The notes under the pieces are model-generated. The model had not been told where the DNA came from and ran no database searches. It saw only the letters and a program-made list of their open reading frames with translations. Positions 15,150 through 23,189 of a DNA stretch of 64,000 bases are shown here, in pieces; positions within the stretch are counted from its first letter, which is position 1; each line of letters begins with the position of its first letter. Source of the stretch: a virus; the IMG/VR virus record IMGVR_UViG_3300006329_000001, positions 98,718 to 162,717 of that record; one strand, 5' to 3'. The position numbers and the translations under genes are program-made.

Positions 15150-15384
15150 GCTTAACCTCGAAATGCTTTTTAATTGTTAAATGTCTGACTATCTCAAATA
15201 ATTTGTTATAGTCAACTCCTTCCCACTCTGTCCACTCTGAAACATAATCAGATTGAGATTTATCAAATCCTCCTTTTATTAAGGTAGGTGCTGACATTAA
15301 TTCATTATTAGTATCGAACCAAAATGTTCTTCCGAACTCTTCAGATACTATATAATTCTCATCATTATAAAGTTTTCTGTTCAT
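15142..15384 (-). CDS. Hypothetical protein, 80 aa
   Basis: Contains EEFGRTFWFDTNNELMSAP and SEWTEWEGVDYNKLFEIVRH, a pattern of strands then a helix. Overlaps both neighbours. No function is known. Confidence 0.65.
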   Translation of the reverse strand: MNRKLYNDENYIVSEEFGRTFWFDTNNELMSAPTLIKGGFDKSQSDYVSEWTEWEGVDYNKLFEIVRHLTIKKHFEVKHG

Positions 15385-15643
15385 TTAATCTGTCCTCCAT
15401 TGGTTTTTTAAATTTACTGTTTGCATAGTCTTTAACTTCATTAACAACGTCATCAAAATGATCTTCCCAATAGTTAATACAATCATCTATAAATTCTGTT
15501 TCTGATTGAGAATCTACATATCTATTCATGTCATCAATTACATAACTAACTAAATCTTTTACTGACATATTATCAACAATTCTATCAACATAATGATATT
15601 TTAATTCTTGTAATTCTTCAGTTGTTAGTTTTGGATTTGTCAT
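15365..15643 (-). CDS. Hypothetical acidic protein, 92 aa
   Basis: All-helical and acidic, with LTTEELQELKYHYVDRIVDN, VKDLVSYVIDDM and a charged tail. The pattern of helices is frequent in cyanophage small proteins. No function is known. Confidence 0.65.
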   Translation of the reverse strand: MTNPKLTTEELQELKYHYVDRIVDNMSVKDLVSYVIDDMNRYVDSQSETEFIDDCINYWEDHFDDVVNEVKDYANSKFKKPMEDRLNEQKTL

Positions 15644-15850
15644 TTAATTGTCCTCCTCTAGTGATTGATCTAATTTAGTTTCATCAGGTTGTTCAGTAAG
15701 TGATTCATCATAAACTCTGATTGATAATTCACCCATGTGATGATCTGGAAATCCGTTTCTATCAAGTGCTTCGCCCACTATTCCCCAGATTTTATGAACT
15801 TCGGCATCATTTAGATAGAGTGCCATGTTATAATAGAATTCATTTTGCAT
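15644..15850 (-). CDS. Hypothetical protein, 68 aa
   Basis: The ATG at 15850 (MQNEFYYNMALYLNDAEVHK) is preferred because upstream residues overlap the previous gene in another frame. The C-terminus is acidic. No function is known. Confidence 0.6.
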   Translation of the reverse strand: MQNEFYYNMALYLNDAEVHKIWGIVGEALDRNGFPDHHMGELSIRVYDESLTEQPDETKLDQSLEEDN

Positions 15851-16019
15851 TGTCAAGTCTCTCCATAATGTGTGAATCGAAAGGGAAATTTGGATGTGTT
15901 TTTCTAACATCCTCTGCCCATATTTTGAGTTGTTTATCTGACATTAAACTCAATTCTGGTTCATGTCTGTTAAGCACTCTAGGCAATTTAAACCTATGAA
16001 ATTGCGTTGTGTTACACAT
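15840..16019 (-). CDS. Hypothetical protein, 59 aa
   Basis: The ATG at 16019 (MCNTTQFHRFKLPRVLNRHE) lies six bases after GAGG and is preferred over in-frame ATGs at 16025 and 16031. Contains LMSDKQLKIWAEDVRKTHP, a helix. No function is known. Confidence 0.55.
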   Translation of the reverse strand: MCNTTQFHRFKLPRVLNRHEPELSLMSDKQLKIWAEDVRKTHPNFPFDSHIMERLDNAK

Positions 16020-16155
16020 TTTCATCCTCATCTACTGTGAAGCGAACATATGTTAATCCTTCTGTTTGCTGAACAAATGAAGCATCTAGGTCATGCTCTA
16101 AAACAAAATCAGTAATTAAACTTTCTAATTTTGATCTGGTTATGTAAGAAGTCAT
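16012..16155 (-). CDS. Hypothetical protein, 47 aa
   Basis: Starts MTSYITRSKLESLITDFVLE; beta-rich acidic C-terminus (VRFTVDEDENV). Coupled to the upstream gene by an ATGA overlap. No function is known. Confidence 0.6.
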   Translation of the reverse strand: MTSYITRSKLESLITDFVLEHDLDASFVQQTEGLTYVRFTVDEDENV

Positions 16156-16331
16156 GTTACATCCTCTGGGTCAAATTGGTCATAAACTGTTGCTGTTAGT
16201 TGCATATCCCACAATTCTGGATAGACATTTTGGGCATTTAAGGCATCTGAAAAAATCTCTGAGATCAATTCTAGTTTCTCTACTGTGAGTAGAGGATAGA
16301 TGTCAAATTGTATTGGTTCTTTAGTCTGCAT
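16152..16331 (-). CDS. Hypothetical protein, 59 aa
   Basis: Starts MQTKEPIQFDIYPLLTVEKL at 16331, nine bases after GAGG; an in-frame ATG at 16337 is too close to it. The SDALNAQNV segment is encoded by a copy of the dispersed TGCC repeat (16232-16245). No function is known. Confidence 0.6.
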   Translation of the reverse strand: MQTKEPIQFDIYPLLTVEKLELISEIFSDALNAQNVYPELWDMQLTATVYDQFDPEDVT

Positions 16332-16506
16332 CTTCATCTACCTCGATTGATCTCATGAACTGTGATGTAAACTCATCTAGTTTTTCTCTTGTTGTTATTC
16401 TGGAATCTGTTACCTTATCATCAGACTCACCAAAATAATAAAAGTATTTGTTTAGATTATTGATGAGATTTAAGAGTGCTATCTCATTTGTTGTGTAGTC
16501 GCTCAT
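16321..16506 (-). CDS. Hypothetical protein, 61 aa
   Basis: Helical and acidic (MSDYTTNEIALLNLINNLNK). Overlaps the next gene by eleven bases and the upstream gene by one. No function is known. Confidence 0.6.
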   Translation of the reverse strand: MSDYTTNEIALLNLINNLNKYFYYFGESDDKVTDSRITTREKLDEFTSQFMRSIEVDEDAD

Positions 16507-16769
16507 TAGTCTGCTGTTCCTCCATAATACTTGTAGTGGTCATCAATAGTTTCATCATTGTGGATGTAACCCTCGTCATCAACATAACCTGCATCCATGT
16601 AGTAATCAAGTTGTTCTCTGAGAGTTTGTTGCTCTTCATTGGTTAGTTTCTGAATGAAACCACCAACAACATCAGCAAGGAAATCTGAATCTTTATGTGC
16701 TTGTCTTACTGTGTCTCTTGTGAGATCAGATAGATTGATTTCAGATTTGGGTGTTCTAGGTGTAATCAT
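16506..16769 (-). CDS. Hypothetical protein, 87 aa
   Basis: Contains VVGGFIQKLTNEEQQTLREQ and an acidic Tyr-rich tail (HYKYYGG). The QKLTNEEQ..L helix recurs in small cyanophage proteins. Coupled to both neighbours. No function is known. Confidence 0.65.
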   Translation of the reverse strand: MITPRTPKSEINLSDLTRDTVRQAHKDSDFLADVVGGFIQKLTNEEQQTLREQLDYYMDAGYVDDEGYIHNDETIDDHYKYYGGTAD

Positions 16770-16957
16770 AATTCTGATAGATTTTGTAAGAGTAAGAACT
16801 CATACTGGATGTCCTCATCTTCTGGGTCAACACCATCAACTACCCATTCTTGGAATAGAGCATGAGCATTTTCGTATTGCTCATTGGTTATTTGATGTGT
16901 AATAGACTTGAGAAGTGAGTCACCCATGTTGTCGATTAATGGTTGTCTGTCAATCAT
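16766..16957 (-). CDS. Hypothetical acidic protein, 63 aa
   Basis: First gene after promoter copy 5. Starts MIDRQPLIDNMGDSLLKSIT and is acidic in its second half. No function is known. Confidence 0.6.
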   Translation of the reverse strand: MIDRQPLIDNMGDSLLKSITHQITNEQYENAHALFQEWVVDGVDPEDEDIQYEFLLLQNLSEL

Positions 16958-16985
16958 GAGTGGTAGTTCTCTTGTGTATGAACTA

Positions 16986-17044
16986 ATTATAGTCTATTTT
17001 ATGGTAGAATTCATTGTAATATGTGCGGTATTATTATTGGCACA
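16986..17044 (-). promoter_or_regulatory. Early promoter of the shared family (copy 5)
   Basis: TGTGCCAATAATAATA (identical to copy 2), CCGCACATATTACAAT, 21 bases ending AAAATAGAC, then TATAAT at 16991-16986. The distance from the TGTGCC box to TATAAT is 53 bases, exactly as in copy 2. It drives the operon 16957-15142 or part of it. Confidence 0.7.
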
Positions 17045-17614
17045 CTACCGAACATCCAAATTAAATGATAGAGTGGTTCTCTTAGTATCATTCTTTTGTA
17101 GGTGAACTCCATGACGTATGAAACTAGGAAATACTATCATATCACCTTGACGTATGGGTGGGTACATGATAGGGTCTTGTTTCATGATATGAGTATAACC
17201 TGAGATAGTATGATCTAGATTCATATTCTCAAAATAGAATTTAGCATCCTTCTCAGCATCATAGTTAATGAATATCACACCACTAAAATTGATGAACTCT
17301 GGAAATTGTATATGGTGATGTGGTTCTTGCCAATTACCTTGATTATATACATTTACCCAACTGTTAACTATTTTAATATTCACCTCAGGTGGAAAATATT
17401 GATATAGATATGGTGCTAAGAATTGTCCTAACTCATCAGGTGGTATTATGTCATTCTCATCAAAGAATGTTGTAGTTGTATCACAATTCCATTTATCCTT
17501 ACTACTTGATAATAGATGAGAACAAGAATCAGTTAATTGTCCAAAAATATCACCATGATCTCTAATATGAACATGATGATATTTGATAGGGAATAAATCG
17601 TATGTATTCCTCAT
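17045..17614 (-). CDS. 2OG-Fe(II) oxygenase
   Basis: 189 aa. Signatures: WQEPHHHIQFPEFINFSGVI near residues 97-116, then GDMIVFPSFIRHGVHLQ near 156-172 and the 2OG-binding Arg in TKRTTLSFNLDVR at the end. This is the phage-rich 2OG-FeII_Oxy_5 form. It shares a base with the end of the putative nuclease gene. Substrate unknown. Confidence 0.85.
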   Translation of the reverse strand: MRNTYDLFPIKYHHVHIRDHGDIFGQLTDSCSHLLSSSKDKWNCDTTTTFFDENDIIPPDELGQFLAPYLYQYFPPEVNIKIVNSWVNVYNQGNWQEPHHHIQFPEFINFSGVIFINYDAEKDAKFYFENMNLDHTISGYTHIMKQDPIMYPPIRQGDMIVFPSFIRHGVHLQKNDTKRTTLSFNLDVR

Positions 17615-18753
17615 TAAATTGCTTCCCTTAGTCTTAAGTATGTGTTGGTAGAGGTTGCTAACTCTTTTGATTTAGCAGGTCTTCTCTCTCCCCATGCTAA
17701 TAATACTTTCTTACCTTTATCCTTCTTCTCTCTTAATCCTTCGAACCTATCCTCATTTAATGCGTGCCATGCTCCATTTTTCTGAAGTGTGCAGGGTTGA
17801 TTGATAGTTAGGATCACACCTTTTGGATCGCATATTTCATAGAATACTGATTGACCTCTAGCATATGTGTTAACATTAGTAGCATTGCCTAGTCTCTCTT
17901 GTAACTTAGCATAATCCTTATTTGTTATGCTGAATAAGTAGTTTCCTTTACCTATGCACAATAAATGCTCATCAGATACAATACCAGTTGCTTTTAATAG
18001 TCTCTTGAGTACTAACTTATTATCAATCTGGTTAACTGCTTCAGATATAGTTTGAGCAACTTGCTTACCAATAGATTTGCAATCTGACTCCCATTGTGTC
18101 TTTACATCATCCCAGTATCTTGCTTGATCGCTATTGATGTAGAAATTACGAACTGCATCATTAATAGCATCTAATTGATGATAATAACCCAATAATTGTG
18201 GTGCAATCTCTTCTACTAAATTATCTCTTACTTCTCTCTTACTACCTTTAAACTTCTTACCTTGAGCATCCTTATAAATTCCTGGTGAACAATTAGTATT
18301 GTCAAATAAGAAATTATTTAATGTGCTGTTAAATGTACCTGAGCATACTTGTATAGAATCAAATCCATTTTTGTAGTTCTTAACTGATACTGATAACTGT
18401 TCACAATTATCAAATGTGATTAATAGATCACCTTTTAAATTCTTGTTTCTATACTCTGCATCTACACAAGTGAAGTAAAACTTTCTGTTAGGGAACTGAT
18501 TAATAAACTCTGGTAATAGTTGATGTACTGTCTTATCAACATTTGTTTTATACTTAGAGGATAGGAACTTGCTTAATACTCCTCTCTCTGTACAATATGA
18601 AATCCACTCCTCTTCCTGAGTAGCAGAGCAATGTGAAATTGCAACATCATGATTCTCTGCGTGCTTTTGTAGTTCTGAAGCAAGATAGATTTCAGCAGCA
18701 TCTTGGATGTAGTGATCTGTAGATGAACCTGCTCCTCTTTTTGTTTTTGTCAT
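17614..18753 (-). CDS. Putative PD-(D/E)XK-type restriction-like nuclease
   Basis: 379 aa from the ATG at 18753 (MTKTKRGAGSSTDHYIQDAA), which follows AAGGCG; an upstream in-frame start would overlap the previous gene. Residues about 123-143 (KGDLLITFD...LSVSVKNY) resemble the D...(E/S)xK active site of HaeIII-like restriction enzymes, followed by a Gly/Ser/Thr/Asn-rich loop. No methyltransferase is next to it. The neighbours are a helicase and 2OG oxygenases. It might degrade host or rival phage DNA. The assignment is tentative because the catalytic acid before Lys is a Ser. Confidence 0.4.
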   Translation of the reverse strand: MTKTKRGAGSSTDHYIQDAAEIYLASELQKHAENHDVAISHCSATQEEEWISYCTERGVLSKFLSSKYKTNVDKTVHQLLPEFINQFPNRKFYFTCVDAEYRNKNLKGDLLITFDNCEQLSVSVKNYKNGFDSIQVCSGTFNSTLNNFLFDNTNCSPGIYKDAQGKKFKGSKREVRDNLVEEIAPQLLGYYHQLDAINDAVRNFYINSDQARYWDDVKTQWESDCKSIGKQVAQTISEAVNQIDNKLVLKRLLKATGIVSDEHLLCIGKGNYLFSITNKDYAKLQERLGNATNVNTYARGQSVFYEICDPKGVILTINQPCTLQKNGAWHALNEDRFEGLREKKDKGKKVLLAWGERRPAKSKELATSTNTYLRLREAI

Positions 18754-18779
18754 TGATTCGCCTTTGCAAATAGTGTTTA

Positions 18780-18998
18780 TTAATCTAACCAAGAATCGTT
18801 TTCTGTAATCTTGAGTAGGTTGGGATTCTTTCGAACCTCATGTTGATAGTCTAACTCTTTATACAACTTATTGAGCAACTTTGTAACATAAGTTGATCTC
18901 TCTAATTTGTGTGATAATGAGAGTAGTTCCTCAACGTGCTGTTTACATTTTACAAGTGTAAAACATTCTTGGGTTGATACATCTATTTTACTATCCAT
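18780..18998 (-). CDS. Hypothetical helical protein, 72 aa
   Basis: The ATG at 18998 (MDSKIDVSTQECFTLVKCKQ) lies about 12 bases after GGAGG in the end of the 2OG gene. The product is helical and charged. It lies between the oxygenase and the putative nuclease and could be a partner of the latter. Confidence 0.55.
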   Translation of the reverse strand: MDSKIDVSTQECFTLVKCKQHVEELLSLSHKLERSTYVTKLLNKLYKELDYQHEVRKNPNLLKITENDSWLD

Positions 18999-19560
18999 TT
19001 GCAGAATAACCTCCTTGTGTTGTGATACTAGGTGAACTGTCCTTATGGTCAGCGATTGCACCTAAACTGATTCTCATTTTATCATGCACATAAGGTGGAT
19101 TCCCCTTATGTATCATGCTACTATCAAATACTATTATTCTACCTTGTCTAAATCTAACTCTATCCCCAGTTATAAATTCTGTATCACCTGATTCACCAAA
19201 TGCGTGGTATATTATACTTGTTGCAGGTATGTGTCTATCATCATGTAATTGTGATTCCATATCAGGTGATTGAGCATTAACTAATAACCTATGGATATGT
19301 GATATGGGTTTATCCTTACATATATCTTTCTTTATACATTCACAAAAATAACTAAAAAACCAATAGAATGGTGATGTATCACTAAAGTTATCATCCCTGA
19401 TAACAGTATTTCCCCAAAACCTAGTCTCTTTATAATCACCATAAGGTGCATTATTATAGTACATAGGGCAATATTCAGTTATCCATTGTGCCACGTCATC
19501 AACAATCCAATCAGGAAAATATCCATCAATGACCTTGACACCTTTAATATTATATGTCAT
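18991..19560 (-). CDS. 2OG-Fe(II) oxygenase (HxD form)
   Basis: 189 aa with a canonical HxD: MESQLHDDRHIPATSIIYHA near residues 100-119, then RQGRIIVFDSSMIHKGNPP with the distal His near 152, and MRISLGAIAD with the 2OG-binding Arg. Different subtype from its neighbour at 19557-20192. ATGA overlap with that gene. Substrate unknown. Confidence 0.85.
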   Translation of the reverse strand: MTYNIKGVKVIDGYFPDWIVDDVAQWITEYCPMYYNNAPYGDYKETRFWGNTVIRDDNFSDTSPFYWFFSYFCECIKKDICKDKPISHIHRLLVNAQSPDMESQLHDDRHIPATSIIYHAFGESGDTEFITGDRVRFRQGRIIVFDSSMIHKGNPPYVHDKMRISLGAIADHKDSSPSITTQGGYSANG

Positions 19561-20192
19561 GCTATATCTCTCCTTATCTCTTCTTGAGTTGGGATATACT
19601 TATTACCTGTTAACCTAAAGTTAGCAGATATAGTAATACGTTTATGTTCTGATTTTTGCATACTTACTTGATGATGTTGGTAGGCAGGGAATATAATAAT
19701 ATCCCCTTCTTTGACCTCAGGAAACCATGTAGTATGTACTGGGTAGTATTTACTAAAGTTACCTAAATGTACCTTTTGGTCAGGATGATAAAATATAAAA
19801 TTAGCATCCTCCTCAGGTATATAGTCTAAGAAATATGCACAACTAAATGTACAATCATCCCCACCTGCGTGAGTATGTACATCTTGCATATCTCCCTGAT
19901 TATATACATTAATCCATGACTCAAACATACTTATTCTATTGTTGACATCACCACCTAATTTCATGTGCATATCCATGAGACTATCTTGTATTGCCTTCTC
20001 AAAAACATCCCATGAAAAGTCTGTTAGATTTGTATTACTATCAAAACTGGATGATAGGTTACAATTCCACTCACTTGGATTATTTAATTGTGCATCATCT
20101 AATTCTTTAAGAAATAATCTCTTAAGGTATTGATGACTTGGCACTTCTCCATGATAATAAAATCCTGGAAATAGTGCCTTAATGTCTCCCAT
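19557..20192 (-). CDS. 2OG-Fe(II) oxygenase
   Basis: 211 aa: QDVHTHAGGDDCTFSCAYFL near 109-128, GDIIIFPAYQHHQVSMQ near 170-186, and HKRITISANFRL near the end. It belongs to the 2OG-FeII_Oxy_5 form and follows the helicase gene by one base, so it is probably cotranscribed with it. Substrate unknown. Confidence 0.85.
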   Translation of the reverse strand: MGDIKALFPGFYYHGEVPSHQYLKRLFLKELDDAQLNNPSEWNCNLSSSFDSNTNLTDFSWDVFEKAIQDSLMDMHMKLGGDVNNRISMFESWINVYNQGDMQDVHTHAGGDDCTFSCAYFLDYIPEEDANFIFYHPDQKVHLGNFSKYYPVHTTWFPEVKEGDIIIFPAYQHHQVSMQKSEHKRITISANFRLTGNKYIPTQEEIRRDIA

Positions 20193-20193
20193 G

Positions 20194-21429
20194 TTATGTT
20201 ACTAAAGAAACTGGTGGTTGTCCATCAACAAATATAGCATCAACAACTTTCTGTAGTCTCTTGATGATATGTTTAGTCTTAGGATGTACTGGTACTGTTA
20301 CATAACCTGTTGGTTTATTGTATAGTTTCCAGTTCATAGGTGCTAACTCACCTGAGTTGATTCTATTACGATCATCACTATCTAGTCTAATAACCCGACC
20401 TATAGTCTGTGCCATTTCGACAACTGATAAGTAACGTAACATAATAGTATGAGTCAAACCAGATACGTTAATGCCCTCTGAAAGTATGCTGTAATGAAAG
20501 CATATAAAGGATATTGTAGCATCTTTTGACCACTCATGCAATGTTTTAAGGAACTCATGACGTGAGACTTTCTTGTCATTAACGTATGCACCAAATTTAC
20601 TGGTAACGTGTAATACATTGATGTCTCTCTCTTTTAGTTCCTCTAAGAGTGAAGTATGTCCTAACATATGACCTAATACCTTAGAACTAGGAACTGATAC
20701 TAATACCTTAAGAATACCATCATCATAAGCATTATCAATGATGTCTATTATACTATCTTGTGCAGGTTTTTCTGTATTAAATGGAACAATAGTAGGTGGT
20801 AGTATAGTTCCACTCTCTATTAATTCTTGTGCCTTTACATTGCAAATAGTATTACCATAGACATCAACATTATTCATACCTCTTTCATGCTTACGAGATA
20901 TACGAGGTGTTGCTGTAAAGAAATAGTTGCGTGTAGCATATTCTGAGAAGTATTTGGTACTCTCAAAGAATGATCTCGCTACACTATTATGTGATTCATC
21001 ATAATATACTGTATCAACCTCAACATCTAAACACTCTTGTATCTTGTGAAGTGAATGATATGTTGTAAATATCAGTTGATTATTGATGCTATTGTGAAAC
21101 CATTGTGTGATCTCATCATGCTTAGTAGTATTAAGGTATTCACTCTTACCACTATGAACATGTAATACATCAGCATCACAATATTCCATGAAATCTCTGC
21201 ATAGTTGTTGTGCCAATAATATACGAGGGGCGACTACAACTAAAGTCTGTGGGATGCTTTTTGAGAACTGGTTTAGAGCATCCTGTATCATAATATATGT
21301 TTTGCCTCCACCAGTAGGCACTATGATTTGACCTTTATCATCCGATACCATAGAGTCTAATGCCCTCTGTTGATGTGGTCGTAATGAAATAGTCAATGAA
21401 TTAATAATGTAATAATTTAATTGTACCAA
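20194..21429 (-). CDS. SF2 DEAD/DEAH-box helicase, possibly UvsW-related
   Basis: 411 aa with the main SF2 motifs: LRPHQ (Q-motif-like) near residue 16, Walker A VPTGGGKT near 37-44, DESH near 145, TATPR near 172, and QTIGRVIR (motif VI) near 345. T4 UvsW, a branch-migrating helicase, is larger (587 aa); type I/III restriction helicases also share this form. The start is uncertain: TTG at 21429 sits directly after the terminator hairpin and no ATG precedes the helicase core. It is followed by three 2OG genes and a putative nuclease. Confidence 0.8.
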   Translation of the reverse strand: MVQLNYYIINSLTISLRPHQQRALDSMVSDDKGQIIVPTGGGKTYIMIQDALNQFSKSIPQTLVVVAPRILLAQQLCRDFMEYCDADVLHVHSGKSEYLNTTKHDEITQWFHNSINNQLIFTTYHSLHKIQECLDVEVDTVYYDESHNSVARSFFESTKYFSEYATRNYFFTATPRISRKHERGMNNVDVYGNTICNVKAQELIESGTILPPTIVPFNTEKPAQDSIIDIIDNAYDDGILKVLVSVPSSKVLGHMLGHTSLLEELKERDINVLHVTSKFGAYVNDKKVSRHEFLKTLHEWSKDATISFICFHYSILSEGINVSGLTHTIMLRYLSVVEMAQTIGRVIRLDSDDRNRINSGELAPMNWKLYNKPTGYVTVPVHPKTKHIIKRLQKVVDAIFVDGQPPVSLVT

Positions 21430-21430
21430 T

Positions 21431-21456
21431 AAAAAAGCACCTGTGTAAAGGTGCTT
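21431..21456 (-). terminator. Rho-independent terminator
   Basis: On the minus strand AAGCACCT pairs with AGGTGCTT around a six-base loop and runs into TTTTTT. It follows the 98-aa gene (stop at 21464) and ends one base before the likely helicase start. Confidence 0.8.
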
Positions 21457-21463
21457 GTGACAG

Positions 21464-21760
21464 TTACTTAATTGCTACTCTGTCAGGAACTTTGATGCCT
21501 GTATTCATAACAAAGTTAACTACAAATGCTTCTAGGTATATTAGAGGTAGTATAACAAAATCAATACCTGATAGTTTGGATAGATCAGGGGATGTTGTCT
21601 TGGGTTCTACCTTAATAACCTCAACTTTAGGTTTCGCAGGTGTTGTCTTGCGTGTCCTTCTTTTGCGAGGTGTTGTAGGTGTTGTCAATGTAGATAATAA
21701 TAAATGACGAGAGAAAACAAAACGATTAACTGAGAGGTTCGACTTAAAGACCTGTTCCAC
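21464..21760 (-). CDS. Predicted membrane-anchored protein, up to 98 aa
   Basis: A basic Thr/Pro/Lys-rich stretch (TTPTTPRKRRTRKTTPAKP) precedes a hydrophobic segment (IDFVILPLIYLEAFVVNFVM) near residues 66-85. The start is unclear: GTG at 21760 gives the longest form, and a TTG before TTPTTP a shorter one. Terminated by the hairpin downstream. Function unknown. Confidence 0.5.
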   Translation of the reverse strand: MEQVFKSNLSVNRFVFSRHLLLSTLTTPTTPRKRRTRKTTPAKPKVEVIKVEPKTTSPDLSKLSGIDFVILPLIYLEAFVVNFVMNTGIKVPDRVAIK

Positions 21761-21787
21761 CTCGTTTTAACTATGCTAGTTAAATCT

Positions 21788-21883
21788 TTAGTCATCTAAT
21801 GACTTAAGGGATGAGATCACCCATGCCTCAGTAGGTGGTTTGTTTTCCCATTTATATATTACCACAAGGTCAACCCATTGCAA
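21788..21883 (-). CDS. Possible 31-aa protein
   Basis: A TTG directly after the stop of the upstream gene opens QWVDLVVIYKWENKPPTEAW and ends at 21788. It has no clear ribosome site. The Trp/Pro content is coding-like, but it may not be translated. Confidence 0.3.
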   Translation of the reverse strand: MQWVDLVVIYKWENKPPTEAWVISSLKSLDD

Positions 21884-22069
21884 TCATGCTTGTGCCAGTT
21901 TGTTGACCTGTCCACACTTACAATCGGGGCAATCGATCTCTGATCGGTAACCTTCCAGTTTATTCAGTAGGTTTCCCAGTTCTAAACCATTTTGACAATA
22001 GTTCCCCATTGTCTTGCGAACTGTATCAATCATAAGATCAGTTTCTTGCTGACTAAAAACATATCTCAT
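21884..22069 (-). CDS. Hypothetical protein with CxxCxC motif, 61 aa
   Basis: The ATG at 22069 (MRYVFSQQETDLMIDTVRKT) makes an ATGA overlap with the upstream 51-aa gene. The C-terminus has CPDCKCGQV, a possible metal-binding knuckle. Function unknown. Confidence 0.6.
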   Translation of the reverse strand: MRYVFSQQETDLMIDTVRKTMGNYCQNGLELGNLLNKLEGYRSEIDCPDCKCGQVNKLAQA

Positions 22070-22221
22070 AGTAGTATTGCTCCAATAATAAATCCTTTGC
22101 CAAATGCTAGGCATAACATTTGATAGTCTGTTAGATTCCACTTAACTTGTATCTTCTTAGCAAGTGCTTTATCCCAATCTTTAATTTTAGTCAGGGCATT
22201 ACCCAAGTTAAAATTATACAT
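22066..22221 (-). CDS. Hypothetical protein, 51 aa, hydrophobic C-terminus
   Basis: Starts MYNFNLGNALTKIKDWDKAL and ends in a short hydrophobic segment (LAFGKGFIIGAILL), possibly membrane-inserted. ATG start; ATGA overlap downstream. Function unknown. Confidence 0.6.
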   Translation of the reverse strand: MYNFNLGNALTKIKDWDKALAKKIQVKWNLTDYQMLCLAFGKGFIIGAILL

Positions 22222-22239
22222 AAGTGTCCTCCTAAAATA

Positions 22240-22587
22240 CTATTTATTCTCAGGTTCTTTACCAGTTATTTCTTTTGGCAAATCCTCATTTCCAGGATGT
22301 TCTCTTATATAACCAGTATAATTTTTCTTGTTGTGGAAATGGGTGTCCTCCATCCATAAATCATCCCATTGATGTGCATAAACTAATACTTTTACCTGTC
22401 TCTTGCCGTTCATAGTCTCTGGGTCATCCCACTCATGTGTAACGACAGTAATATATTGATCTGATATGAAATCAATATAACCTTCCTCTCCGTCAGGTGT
22501 CTTGACTCTCATACCCTTCTCAAGTGACTTGAGTATGTTTCTTAATTCCAATCTTACAGACTCCGATAGAAAAATAGGTGTACTCAT
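22240..22587 (-). CDS. Hypothetical protein with KOW/SH3-like N-terminus, 115 aa
   Basis: GMRVKTPDGEEGYIDFISDQ near residues 25-44 followed by ITVVTHEW has the look of a small SH3-like barrel. The rest is Trp/His-rich with a charged tail. It overlaps the 2OG gene start by four bases. Function unknown. Confidence 0.6.
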   Translation of the reverse strand: MSTPIFLSESVRLELRNILKSLEKGMRVKTPDGEEGYIDFISDQYITVVTHEWDDPETMNGKRQVKVLVYAHQWDDLWMEDTHFHNKKNYTGYIREHPGNEDLPKEITGKEPENK

Positions 22588-23189
22588 AATTTTAGTAGTG
22601 AAGTTGGATTACCAAAATCACCCTTAAGAAATATATTAAATGCTAGTGAGTATCTCTCTCGCATTATTTGATTAGGTGTAACTAGATGCACTAAAGAACT
22701 GGGGAACATTACCACCATGCCATCCTTAGGTTGTATTGTCCATTGCTTACTATTATATAGATTACCTGTTTTGATACGAGGTGCAACCATACAATAAGAT
22801 TGATCTCTGAATACTAAATCACCACATCTTTCATGTGTTTGTAGATAACAAATACCACTAAACATGCTGTTGCGGTGGGAATGGTCATGTGTTTTCTCTT
22901 GGAATTTATGTCTATTAATCCATGAGCAAGTATATGTTATTTCATGACATCTTTCATCAATTCCTAATACTTTCCATACATATTCTTCCACATGATATTG
23001 TAACCAATCTCTAAATTTAGGTAGTTTATTCAGAACATTCATTTCGAATGTCTGACTACCTTCTCTTGGTGCTTTGTGATACTCCCATCCCTCAATGTCT
23101 CTAATAATATTAGGCATTGATGGGTCTTCTGCAACATATACAGGGGATGAGAACAGAGGTAGTATATCAGTTCTTACTGAAGTTCGCAT
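22584..23189 (-). CDS. 2OG-Fe(II) oxygenase
   Basis: 201 aa. EKTHDHSHRNSMFSGICYLQ near 98-117 carries the first metal-ligand region, MVVMFPSSLVHLVTPNQ near 157-173 the distal His, and RERYSLAFNIF the 2OG-binding Arg. 2OG-FeII_Oxy_5 form. ATG start; overlaps the next oxygenase gene by 23 bases. Confidence 0.85.
   Translation of the reverse strand: MRTSVRTDILPLFSSPVYVAEDPSMPNIIRDIEGWEYHKAPREGSQTFEMNVLNKLPKFRDWLQYHVEEYVWKVLGIDERCHEITYTCSWINRHKFQEKTHDHSHRNSMFSGICYLQTHERCGDLVFRDQSYCMVAPRIKTGNLYNSKQWTIQPKDGMVVMFPSSLVHLVTPNQIMRERYSLAFNIFLKGDFGNPTSLLKL

Noticed and set aside
17019-17066. Plus-strand mini-frame MCGIIIGTLPNIQIK beginning like glutamine amidotransferases
   Set aside because: Only 15 codons; the same sequence (TATTATTATTGGCACA) recurs at 12191 in another frame, so it is part of the shared promoter element, not a gene remnant.
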